A stretch of 14,329 nt of DNA. Source: JAAZAI01 sp050942875. Its GTDB lineage: Bacteria > Verrucomicrobiota > Kiritimatiellia > RFP12 > UBA3636. The stretch lies in NCBI GenBank assembly GCA_050942875.1, contig JBMNOD010000087.1, positions 1 through 14,329 on the forward strand, given 5' to 3'. Positions within the stretch are counted from its first letter, which is position 1; every line of letters starts with the position of its first letter. Made by a program: the position numbers and the translations under genes. The notes under the pieces were generated by a model, which did no database searches, was not told the DNA's origin, and saw only the letters and a list, made by a program, of their open reading frames with translations. This document shows, in pieces, positions 1-6,586 of this stretch.

Positions 1-162
1 AAGCTGCCTTTCGGCACTAGCCGCTAGCCGCTGGCCGCTAGCCGCTTCTCTTCGACAAAGCCCGCGACAAAGCTCTCGACAAAGCTGCCTTTCGGCACTA
101 GCCGCTAGCCGCTGGCCGCTAGCCGCTGAAAACGACAAAGCTCGCGACAAAGTTCCTGAAAG
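1..162. repeat. 46-bp direct repeats with 12-bp tandem units
   Basis: A 46-bp sequence at 1-46 recurs exactly at 82-127. Its right half is itself a 7-bp tandem array (CCGCTAG/CCGCTGG, from about 21 on). Between and after the two copies lie 12-bp units beginning CGACAAAG, at 53-64, 65-76, 77-88, 133-144 and 145-156. The whole is therefore a higher-order tandem repeat of about 81 bp that probably continues beyond the left edge of the window. No coding frame is supported here. Confidence 0.9.
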
Positions 163-164
163 CC

Positions 165-206
165 ACTCATCACTCATCATTCATCATTCATCACTCATCA
201 CTCCAG
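165..206. repeat. Heptanucleotide array (ACTCATC/ATTCATC)
   Basis: Five consecutive 7-bp units fill 165-199 (ACTCATC twice, ATTCATC twice, ACTCATC), followed by a decayed ACTCCAG. A degenerate relative lies at 8341-8367. Noncoding. Confidence 0.9.
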
Positions 207-210
207 TTGA

Positions 211-350
211 GGACTATGGTCTATGGACCATGGACTATCAGGTTTGTTCCATCGCCCACCACCTGCGCCCATTCACCACACGGTCAAACCGGGGTCTGGG
301 GCAGCGCCCCAGCGGAAACTCCTCACTCCTCTCTACGCTCTCCTCACTAA
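211..350 (+). promoter_or_regulatory. Leader module, copy 1 (upstream of the 1817-aa gene)
   Basis: A segment of about 140 bp that recurs, with variations, before all three exported-protein genes (5989-6120, 6502-6572, 8377-8578). It starts with four heptamers (GGACTAT, GGTCTAT, GGACCAT, GGACTAT). A conserved block follows, containing CACCTGCGCCCATTC, CGGTCAAACCGGGG and a hairpin at 296-312. It ends in a pyrimidine-rich tract with heptad spacing (ACTCCTC, ACTCCTC, TCTACGC, TCTCCTC). It probably forms part of the 5' untranslated leader, but I see no convincing -35/-10 pair inside it. A dispersed repeat with no regulatory role is the alternative. Confidence 0.65.
296..312 (+). promoter_or_regulatory. 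Conserved leader hairpin, copy 1
   Basis: CTGGGGC (296-302), loop AGC, GCCCCAG (306-312): a perfect 7-bp stem. It is identical at 6519-6535. At 6068-6082 the stem is one pair shorter with a TGT loop, but pairing is still perfect. No U-tract follows, so a classical terminator is unlikely. Confidence 0.65.
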
Positions 351-378
351 CACCTAGCCCCTAACACCTAGCCCCTAT
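351..378. repeat. 14-bp tandem repeat running into a start codon
   Basis: CACCTAGCCCCTAA (351-364) is followed by CACCTAGCCCCTAT (365-378). Each is two heptamers, and the array continues in phase with the heptad pyrimidine tract before it. The last two bases are the first two of the ATG of the 1817-aa gene. Where the other two exported-protein genes have a purine-rich ribosome binding site, this array stands instead. Confidence 0.9.
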
Positions 379-3300
379 GAAAAACCTCCTCCCCTCCCTC
401 CTCATCGCCTTCATGGCCCTTCCCGCCTTCGCCGCCTCCACCGGGGTGACGATCAACGGCACCCAGCTCGACGACGCCGTCTCGGACAGCGGCCCGGGCT
501 GGGCGTACGACGCGGCCACCTACACCCTCACGCTCGATGGCGCGGCTCCCGTCACGCTGTCCGGCCAGAACACGGCAGGCAAGGTGCAGGTCGCCGTGTC
601 GCAGGGCGTGACGAGCGAGGTCACGCTCTCGAATCTGACACTCGTCGCGGCAAGCGACAATCAGTGCGCTTTCCTGCTGGGATCGAGAGCGGCGATGTCG
701 CTCACCCTCGCGGGGACGAACACGCTCTCCTCCGGATCCGGACGGGCAGGACTTAACGTCCCGTCGAATGCGTCGCTCGCCATCACCAACGCACCGGGCG
801 ACGACACGGCCGCGCTCTCCGCCACGGGCGGCTACTACGGCGCGGGCATCGGCGGCGGCTACTACGCTCCCGGCGGCAGTGTGGACATTTCCGGCGGCAC
901 AGTCACGGCCACAGGCGGCAGCTATGGCGCGGGCATCGGCGGCGGCAACAGGGGGCTCGGCGGCACGATCAACATCTCCGACGGCACGGTCACGGCCACA
1001 GGCGGCAGCTACGCTGCGGGCATCGGCGGCGGCAGCGGCGGCAAAGGCGGCACAGTGACCATCTCCGGCGGCAAGGTCACGGCGACGGGCGACGGGGGCG
1101 GCGCGGGCATCGGCGGCGGCAACAACGGTGCCAACGGCAACGTGACAATTTCCGGCGGCAGGGTCACGGCGACGGGCGACGGGGGCGGCGCGGGCATCGG
1201 CGGCGGCGGCAACGGTGCCAACGGCAACGTGACAATTTCCGGCGGCACGGTCTTCGCGCAGGGAGGCGGTTCCGGCGGCGCGGACATCGGACCGGGCGGC
1301 AGCGGCGAAACCACCGGCTTCAACATCTTCACCGGCGGCACGATCCGTCTGGCCGATGCGTCCGTCGTCCCTTCCCCGTGGAACAATGCGAGACAGGTCT
1401 TTTGCACGGTGGTGCCCAACCTTGCCGCCAACCAGTCGGTCGCACTGGCGGGGCTTCCCGCAACATACGGCGTGAATGATGTTTATGCCGACGCCGACGG
1501 TTGCATTTACCTCTGGCTTCCGAACGGCACCTACACCTTTACGGCGAATGATCAAACATGCACGGCGGAGATCAATGAAAGCATCGAGCCGAGCGGAGTG
1601 ACGGTCAACGGCGTGGATGCCTACTTGAGCCCGGATGATCCCGACACCGCCGGATGGCGCTTCGACCTGCAGACCCGTACCGTCTTGCTCACGGGCACGG
1701 GCGCCTTCACGATTTCAGGCACCAACGTGTCGGGCGAAGTCCGCGTCGCCGTTGCGGCAGGCGTGACGAACACGGTCACGCTCTCGAACCTGACGCTCAA
1801 GGCAACGGGCGATTACCAATGTGCCTTCGCACTGGAGACGGGTGCCAACGTCTCGCTCTTCCTCGCCGGCGCGAACACGCTCGTATCGGGCAAGTATCGC
1901 GCGGGGCTGGGAGTCGCAGCGGGGCGGGCGCTCTCCATCACCAACGCGCCGGGCGACGACGCGGCCGCGCTCTCCGCCACCGGCGGCTACGGTGCCGCAG
2001 GCATTGGCGGCGGCTGGGCATCCGGTGGCACGGTGACCCTCAACGGCGGCTCGGTCACGGCGCAGGGTGGCCAATACGGCGCAGGCATCGGCGGCGGCGG
2101 CTATGGCTATGGCGGCAACACGACCGTCAACGACGGCTCGGTCACGGCCAAGGGCGGACAATACGGCGCGGGCATCGGCGGCGCCTACCAGCGAAGCGGC
2201 GGCACGACGACCATCAACGGCGGCTCAGTCACGGCCACGGGCGGCTACCAAGGCGCGGGCATCGGCGGCGGCTACTATGGCAACGGCGGCAACACGACCA
2301 TCAACGGCGGCTCGGTCACGATGCAGGGCGGCTACCGCGGCGCGGGCATCGGCGGCGGCGACCATGGCGCGGGCGGCACGGTCACGATCTCCGGCGGCAC
2401 GGTCACGGCCACGGGAGGTCAGCACGGCGCGGGCATCGGCGGCGGCGAAAACGGCACGGGCGGCACGGTCACGATCTCCGGTGGCGAGGTCGAGGCCGCA
2501 GGCGGCCATTACGGCGCGGGCATCGGCGGCGGCTTCTATGGCAACGGCGGCACGGTGACCATCTCCGGCGGTACGGTCACGGCCACCGGTACGGGCAGCG
2601 GCAGTGTTGGCGGCGCGGGCATCGGCAGCGGCGCCATCGGCGACACCGCCAGCTACACCAGCGGCTCGGTGGCCATCTCCGGCGGCATCGTCACGGCCAC
2701 GGGGGGCGGCGACTACGCCGCAGGCATCGGTGGCGGCAGCGGCAAATATGGCACGAGCTACATCGGCGGCGCCAATGCCGATGTGACGGTTTCCGGCGGC
2801 ACAGTCTTCGTTCATGGCGGCATGAACGGTTATGACATCGGCCCCGGTTGCAGCAACGGCACGGTCTCCAGCGACAACACCTTCACCGGCGGCTCGATCC
2901 GCCTGGGCAATACGTCCATCGTCCCCGTGCCCGACAACGGCAAGCGGCCGGTCTTCTGCGAGACGGTGTCGGGCTTCAACGCCAACGATCCCGTCGTAAT
3001 CGATGGGCTTGGCGATTACGGCATAAACGACATTGTCGCCGACGCCGAAGGCAGCATCCATCTCTGGCTCCCGAACGGCAGCTACAACTTTACGACGAAC
3101 GGGAGCGTATGCACATTGAATGTCTGGAAAAGCGCGATCCCGGAGACCGGCGTGACCGTCAACGGCGACGAGGTCGCCTACGGCCCGGAGAATCCCGACA
3201 GCGACGGATGGATCCTCAATGCGCATACCCGTACTGTCCGGCTCATCGGCACGGGGGTCTTCACCCTTTCAGGCACCAACGTGTCGGGCGACGTCAGCTT

Positions 3301-5830
3301 CGCCGTCGCGGCAGGCATGACGAACACGGTCACGCTCTCGAACCTGGCGCTTATGGAAACAGGCGACAACCAATGTGCCTTCGTAGTGGAGACCAACGCC
3401 CACGTCTCGCTCGTCCTCGTGGGGACGAACTCCCTCGCCTCCGGCCTCAACCGGGCCGGCCTCGAGGTCGCGGGAGGGACGCTCTCCATCACCAACGCCC
3501 CCGGCGACGACGCGGCGTCGCTCGCCGCGATGGGCTTTAGCGGTGCCGGCATCGGCGTCGAAAGCGATGAAAACGGCGACAGCGGCACGGTGATCATCAA
3601 TGGCGGGAAAATCACGGCAATCGGCGACGACGAATCTGCGGGCATCGGCGGCGGCTATTTTGGCGACGGCGGCACGGTGGCCATCAACGGCGGCACGGTC
3701 ACGGCCATCGGCGGCGGCTACGCGGCCGGCATTGGTGGCGGTAAGTATGGCGGCTGCGGCACGGTCACCGTCTCCGGCGGCACGGTCACGGCCACAGGCG
3801 GCGAAAACGGCGCGGGCATCGGCGGCGGCGAAAGCGGCACAGGCGGTGCGATCACCATCAACGGCGGCATGGTCACGGCAACGGGCGGCGAAAAAGGCGC
3901 GGGCATCGGCGGCGGCCACCTCGCCAACGGCGGCATGACCACCCTCTCCGGCGGCACGGTCACAGCCACGGGCGGCACCTGCGGCGCGGGCATCGGCGGC
4001 GGCTATTTTGGCAACGGCGCCCTCGTGACCCTCTCCGGCGGCACGGTCACGGCCACTGGCGGCGAAGACGCTGCGGGCATCGGCGGCGGCGAGTATGGCG
4101 ACGGCGGCACCGTCGCGATTTCCGGCGGCGCGGTCACGGCCACCGGCGGCGATTACGGTGCCGGCATCGGCGGCGGCAACGACGGCAATGGCGGTACGCT
4201 GGCCATTTCCGGCGGCACGGTCTTCGCGCAGGGCGGCTTCCGCAGCACGGACACGGGGCCGGGCTGCGCCAGCGGCGCTGGCGCTGGCGTGCTCCCCGGC
4301 ACGAACACCTTCACCGGCGGCTCGATCCGCCTGGGAAGCTCATCCGCCTCCCATGTACCCTCGAACAATACGGAACAGGTCTTCTGCGCGATGGTACAGG
4401 GCTTCGTCCCCGGCAGTCGGATCGACATCACGGATCGCGGCAATCTGCCGACCGACTATGGAACGGAAGACATTGTTGCCGACGAGCACGGCCACATCTA
4501 CCTGTGGCTCCCGAACGGCACCTGCACCTTCACGGCGGATGGACGTCCCCGCACGGTGAAGCTCCAGAACGGCGTCGGCCCCACCGGCGTGAGGGTCAAT
4601 GGCGAGGAGGTCGCCGACGGCCCGGCGGATCCCGCCGCCGGTTGGAACTTCGATGCGGCAAGCCGAACCGTCGCGCTCTTCGGCCCGGGCCCCTTCACGC
4701 TCTCGGGCGCCAACGTGGTCGGCGGCGTGGGCGTCATCGTCTCGAACAGCGTCGTCAACACGGTCACCCTGTCAAACCTGACGCTCCGGACGACGAGCGA
4801 GGGCCGATGCGTCTTCTCGCTGTGGCCGGGAGCCGACGTCTCGCTCGTCCTCGCGGGGTCGAACAGCCTCGCCTCCGGCGCCTTGCGGGCAGGGCTTGAG
4901 GTTGTGATGGGAGGGACGCTCTCCATCACCAACGCGCCGGGTGACGACGCGGCGTCGCTGACGGCGATCGGCGGCGACGCTGCCGCCGGCATTGGCAGCT
5001 TCTATTATGTCGCGGGCGGCACGGTAGCCGTTCACGGCGGAAAAATCACGGCAATCGGCGGCGAGGACGGCGGTGCCGGCATCGGCGGCGGCTACGCAGG
5101 CCAAGGCTGCACGTTGACCATCACCGGCGGCGAGATTTCCGCCGTCGGCGGCGATCGTGGCGCCGGCATCGGCGGCGGCGCCTACGGCGACGGCGGCACC
5201 GTCGCGATTTCCGGCGGCACAGTCGCCGCGCAAGGTACCGAAGGCGGCGCGGACATCGGGCCGGGCTTCGATGGCGCCGTCGCAGGCGCCAACACCTTCA
5301 CCGGCGGCTCGATCCGTCTCGTCAACGACGCCATCGCCCCCGCGCCCAGCAACGCCACGGAAAGCGTCTGGTGCGTCACGGTGACGAACCTCCCGCCCAA
5401 CACGGCGGTCGTCGTCACCGCGCTCGGCGCCTACGGGGTCAACGACCTCTTTGCCGATGAAACCGGCGCGCTCTACCTCTGGCTCCCGAACGACAGCTAC
5501 GCCTTCACGGCGGGCGGATTCGGCTACACCGCCGCCGTGGACGGCGCGCCGACCCTGGCGACCCAGGAATCGTCCGGCGGCCTCGCCGCGCCCGTCTTCG
5601 CCGCAGACGGCACAGCGCTCGTCTTCAGCGGCACGACGCTCGCCATCAAGATCGCCAACGCCCAAAGCGGCGTCCATTACACGCTCTACGCAACGTCCGC
5701 GCTCGGCGGCGACTGGGAGTTGGTGGAGAGCGTCTGCGCCGAAAACGACGGCGACCTCGTCTTCTCCAACCTCGACGCCAACGCCCCTGCCCGCTTCTTC
5801 AAGGTGGTGGCCAGCGCCGCCCAGCCGTGA
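377..5830 (+). CDS. Large secreted glycine-rich repeat protein, four modules (1817 aa)
   Basis: Exported, probably surface or matrix protein of unknown function. Residues 1-20 form a Sec signal peptide (basic start, hydrophobic core, AFA-A cleavage area), which supports this start although no Shine-Dalgarno is visible. Four homologous modules begin near residues 22, 407, 925 and 1404. Each opens with a G-V-x-(I/V)-N-G motif and a globular part containing TLSNL, a conserved Cys (CAF or CVF) and ITNAPGDD. It continues with a stack of about 29-residue units (GAGIGGG ... GGTVTISGGTVTATGG) and closes with a DIGPG-like cap (TGPG in module 3), FTGGSIRL, a second conserved Cys (VFC or VWC) and a LWLPN strand. 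Full units number 5, 9, 8 and 3. The unit pattern suggests a parallel beta-helix. It recalls proteins annotated 'carbohydrate-binding domain-containing', but no catalytic residues are recognisable. Residues from about 1725 to 1817 form a C-terminal domain ending in ARFFK, related to the ends of both leucine-rich repeat proteins at 6587-9993. The gene appears to stand alone, with no partner on the same strand nearby. Confidence 0.9.
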   Translation: MKNLLPSLLIAFMALPAFAASTGVTINGTQLDDAVSDSGPGWAYDAATYTLTLDGAAPVTLSGQNTAGKVQVAVSQGVTSEVTLSNLTLVAASDNQCAFLLGSRAAMSLTLAGTNTLSSGSGRAGLNVPSNASLAITNAPGDDTAALSATGGYYGAGIGGGYYAPGGSVDISGGTVTATGGSYGAGIGGGNRGLGGTINISDGTVTATGGSYAAGIGGGSGGKGGTVTISGGKVTATGDGGGAGIGGGNNGANGNVTISGGRVTATGDGGGAGIGGGGNGANGNVTISGGTVFAQGGGSGGADIGPGGSGETTGFNIFTGGTIRLADASVVPSPWNNARQVFCTVVPNLAANQSVALAGLPATYGVNDVYADADGCIYLWLPNGTYTFTANDQTCTAEINESIEPSGVTVNGVDAYLSPDDPDTAGWRFDLQTRTVLLTGTGAFTISGTNVSGEVRVAVAAGVTNTVTLSNLTLKATGDYQCAFALETGANVSLFLAGANTLVSGKYRAGLGVAAGRALSITNAPGDDAAALSATGGYGAAGIGGGWASGGTVTLNGGSVTAQGGQYGAGIGGGGYGYGGNTTVNDGSVTAKGGQYGAGIGGAYQRSGGTTTINGGSVTATGGYQGAGIGGGYYGNGGNTTINGGSVTMQGGYRGAGIGGGDHGAGGTVTISGGTVTATGGQHGAGIGGGENGTGGTVTISGGEVEAAGGHYGAGIGGGFYGNGGTVTISGGTVTATGTGSGSVGGAGIGSGAIGDTASYTSGSVAISGGIVTATGGGDYAAGIGGGSGKYGTSYIGGANADVTVSGGTVFVHGGMNGYDIGPGCSNGTVSSDNTFTGGSIRLGNTSIVPVPDNGKRPVFCETVSGFNANDPVVIDGLGDYGINDIVADAEGSIHLWLPNGSYNFTTNGSVCTLNVWKSAIPETGVTVNGDEVAYGPENPDSDGWILNAHTRTVRLIGTGVFTLSGTNVSGDVSFAVAAGMTNTVTLSNLALMETGDNQCAFVVETNAHVSLVLVGTNSLASGLNRAGLEVAGGTLSITNAPGDDAASLAAMGFSGAGIGVESDENGDSGTVIINGGKITAIGDDESAGIGGGYFGDGGTVAINGGTVTAIGGGYAAGIGGGKYGGCGTVTVSGGTVTATGGENGAGIGGGESGTGGAITINGGMVTATGGEKGAGIGGGHLANGGMTTLSGGTVTATGGTCGAGIGGGYFGNGALVTLSGGTVTATGGEDAAGIGGGEYGDGGTVAISGGAVTATGGDYGAGIGGGNDGNGGTLAISGGTVFAQGGFRSTDTGPGCASGAGAGVLPGTNTFTGGSIRLGSSSASHVPSNNTEQVFCAMVQGFVPGSRIDITDRGNLPTDYGTEDIVADEHGHIYLWLPNGTCTFTADGRPRTVKLQNGVGPTGVRVNGEEVADGPADPAAGWNFDAASRTVALFGPGPFTLSGANVVGGVGVIVSNSVVNTVTLSNLTLRTTSEGRCVFSLWPGADVSLVLAGSNSLASGALRAGLEVVMGGTLSITNAPGDDAASLTAIGGDAAAGIGSFYYVAGGTVAVHGGKITAIGGEDGGAGIGGGYAGQGCTLTITGGEISAVGGDRGAGIGGGAYGDGGTVAISGGTVAAQGTEGGADIGPGFDGAVAGANTFTGGSIRLVNDAIAPAPSNATESVWCVTVTNLPPNTAVVVTALGAYGVNDLFADETGALYLWLPNDSYAFTAGGFGYTAAVDGAPTLATQESSGGLAAPVFAADGTALVFSGTTLAIKIANAQSGVHYTLYATSALGGDWELVESVCAENDGDLVFSNLDANAPARFFKVVASAAQP
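833..1302 (+). repeat. Glycine-rich unit stack of module 1
   Basis: Five full units of about 87 bp plus the ADIGPG cap, residues about 153-308 of the large protein. Units 4 and 5 are almost identical in DNA. Confidence 0.85.
1075..1248 (+). repeat. Near-perfect 87-bp tandem duplication
   Basis: 1075-1161 and 1162-1248 match apart from a few bases (mainly AAC versus GGC near 1121 and 1208). The period is exactly 87 bp, or 29 codons, so gain or loss keeps the reading frame. Confidence 0.85.
1988..2860 (+). repeat. Glycine-rich unit stack of module 2
   Basis: Nine full units plus the YDIGPG cap, residues about 538-828. Units 7 to 9 are lengthened by inserts in the turn region (for example TGSGS and GKYGTSYIGG), whereas the earlier ones keep close to 29 residues. 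Confidence 0.85.
3536..4270 (+). repeat. Glycine-rich unit stack of module 3
   Basis: Eight full units plus a cap, residues about 1054-1298. The first unit departs from consensus (GAGIGVES), and the cap reads TDTGPG rather than ADIGPG. Confidence 0.85.
4976..5275 (+). repeat. Glycine-rich unit stack of module 4
   Basis: Three full units plus the ADIGPG cap, residues about 1534-1633. It is the shortest stack of the four. Confidence 0.85.
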
Positions 5831-5832
5831 AT

Positions 5833-5884
5833 GAGTCGCGAGTCGCTAGAGGCGAAGTCCAAAGTCCAAGGTTCAAAGTTCAAG
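5833..5884. repeat. Heptanucleotide arrays after the large gene
   Basis: GAGTCGC twice (5833-5846), then GTCCAAA, GTCCAAG, GTTCAAA and GTTCAAG (5857-5884), all with 7-bp period. They begin two bases after the stop codon of the large gene. No convincing terminator hairpin is visible at this end. Confidence 0.85.
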
Positions 5885-5901
5885 GTTGCCCTTCCTTCGG
5901 C

Positions 5902-5922
5902 CAAATCACAAATCACAAATTT
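5902..5922. repeat. Heptanucleotide array CAAATCA
   Basis: CAAATCA, CAAATCA, CAAATTT. The same family recurs at 6375-6395. Confidence 0.85.
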
Positions 5923-5988
5923 CCATTCTCCCACTTACTCTCTTACGCTTACTCCTCCACTTGCTCCCTCACTTGCTCTTCCGATTCA

Positions 5989-6120
5989 GGACTATGGACT
6001 CTGGACTATCAGGTTTTTCCCATCGGCCTCCCACCTGCGCCCATTCGCCACTCGGTCAAACCGGGGTCTGGGGTGTCCCCAGCCAACACTCCTCACTCCT
6101 CTCTACGCTCTTCTCACTAA
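5989..6120 (+). promoter_or_regulatory. Leader module, copy 2
   Basis: Three heptamers (GGACTAT, GGACTCT, GGACTAT) are followed by the CACCTGCGCCCATTC and CGGTCAAACCGGGG blocks. The hairpin is CTGGGG, TGT, CCCCAG (6068-6082), and the heptad pyrimidine tract ends in CTCACTAA. It is not followed by a gene but by more repeats, about 470 bp before the next start codon. It may be a decayed or displaced copy, or lie far upstream in a long leader. Confidence 0.6.
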
Positions 6121-6148
6121 ACCTAAACCCCTAGCACCCAATCCCTTC
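6121..6148. repeat. Heptanucleotide array after leader copy 2
   Basis: ACCTAAA, CCCCTAG, CACCCAA, TCCCTTC: a degenerate relative of the CCTAGCC/CCTAACA array at 351-378, in the same position relative to the leader module. Confidence 0.75.
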
Positions 6149-6150
6149 CT

Positions 6151-6213
6151 CGCCCATCCATTTTCTTTTCGTGCATTTCGTGCATTTCGCAGCTATAATA
6201 CATTCAACCTTCG
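6151..6213. other. AT-richer stretch with TATAAT
   Basis: CATTTCGTG-type 9-bp units (about 6167-6190) precede a consensus TATAAT at 6194-6199. No TTGACA-like hexamer sits 16-18 bp upstream (GTGCAT is there), so a promoter for the downstream gene is only a weak possibility. It would imply a leader of about 380 nt. Confidence 0.3.
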
Positions 6214-6272
6214 CCCATCCACCTTCTTTTTGTGTTTTTCGTGGCCATTCCCCCACTCGGCGAAGCCGCCAC
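6214..6272. repeat. 59-bp direct repeat, copy 1
   Basis: It matches 6313-6371 with one mismatch (GAAGCCG versus GAAGACG), a spacing of 99 bp. It contains the phrases CTTCTTTTTGTG and CGTGGCCATTC and a C-rich segment. Confidence 0.9.
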
Positions 6273-6274
6273 GG

Positions 6275-6309
6275 CACTAGCCCCTAATCCCTAACACCTA
6301 GTCCCTTCC
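6275..6309. repeat. Heptanucleotide array CCCTAAT/CCCTAAC
   Basis: CACTAGC, CCCTAAT, CCCTAAC, ACCTAGT, CCCTTCC: 7-bp period with sequence drift. The CGGCACTAGCC piece at its left edge (6272-6282) also occurs at 12-22 and 93-103, and inverted at 8488-8498. Confidence 0.85.
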
Positions 6310-6312
6310 CCA

Positions 6313-6371
6313 CCCATCCACCTTCTTTTTGTGTTTTTCGTGGCCATTCCCCCACTCGGCGAAGACGCCAC
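6313..6371. repeat. 59-bp direct repeat, copy 2
   Basis: Second copy of 6214-6272, with one substitution. Confidence 0.9.
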
Positions 6372-6374
6372 AAC

Positions 6375-6395
6375 CAAATCACAAATCGCAAATCT
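6375..6395. repeat. Heptanucleotide array CAAATCN
   Basis: CAAATCA, CAAATCG, CAAATCT. Same family as 5902-5922. Confidence 0.85.
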
Positions 6396-6411
6396 AAAAT
6401 TCCCTTCATAG

Positions 6412-6467
6412 CCACAAAAAACACAAAGAACCACAAAAACTTCTGTGTCTTTCTGCGTCTTCTGTGG
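6412..6467. repeat. Long imperfect inverted repeat
   Basis: The left arm (about 6412-6439) is built of CCACAAAAA-like units and the right arm (6441-6467) of TTCTGTGTC-like units. The reverse complement of the right arm matches the left at roughly 20 of 28 positions. Nearly all differences are A versus G, so a minus-strand RNA would pair them as G-U. The loop is only one or two bases. Confidence 0.65.
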
Positions 6468-6501
6468 ACAAAAAAACCTCACCCCCGCCCATCCACCCCC
6501 G

Positions 6502-6572
6502 CTCGGTCAAACTGGGGTCTGGGGCAGCGCCCCAGCGGAAACTCCTCTCTTCTCACCTCTCACTCCTCACTT
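6502..6572 (+). promoter_or_regulatory. Leader module, copy 3 (partial, upstream of first LRR gene)
   Basis: It lacks the GGACTAT heptamers and the CACCTGCGCCC block. It keeps CTCGGTCAAACTGGGG, the perfect hairpin CTGGGGC/GCCCCAG (6519-6535) and a pyrimidine-rich tract of CTC/CAC phrases. It lies 14 bp before the start codon of the first leucine-rich repeat gene. Confidence 0.65.
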
Positions 6573-6575
6573 AAA

Positions 6576-6580
6576 AAGGA
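6576..6580 (+). promoter_or_regulatory. Ribosome binding site of first LRR gene
   Basis: AAGGA, six bases before the ATG at 6587. This fixes the start. Confidence 0.85.
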
Positions 6581-6586
6581 ACCACC

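Noticed and set aside
1..376. CRISPR array
   Set aside because: Direct repeats are present, but the spacing is not regular with unique spacers, the intervening DNA is itself repetitive, and no cas genes are near.
351..378. Telomere-like CCCTAA repeats
   Set aside because: Superficial resemblance only. The units are degenerate heptamers within a chromosome and continue in phase with non-telomeric heptamers.
368..1555. Long antisense frame over the start of the large repeat gene
   Set aside because: It simply mirrors the glycine-rich repeats as Ala/Arg-rich sequence, with no start signal or domain.
6194..6199. TATAAT as a definite promoter for the first LRR gene
   Set aside because: No -35-like hexamer at proper spacing, and it lies almost 390 bp upstream across many repeats; kept only as a weak possibility.
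5827..6280. Small open frames (about 97 and 149 codons) directly after the large gene, one overlapping its stop as GTGA
   Set aside because: They are made of heptad repeats and leader-module sequence and have no ribosome binding site. The peptide PPAPIRHSVKPGSG recurs in other module copies, but a one-base length difference upstream shows the frame is not kept between copies.
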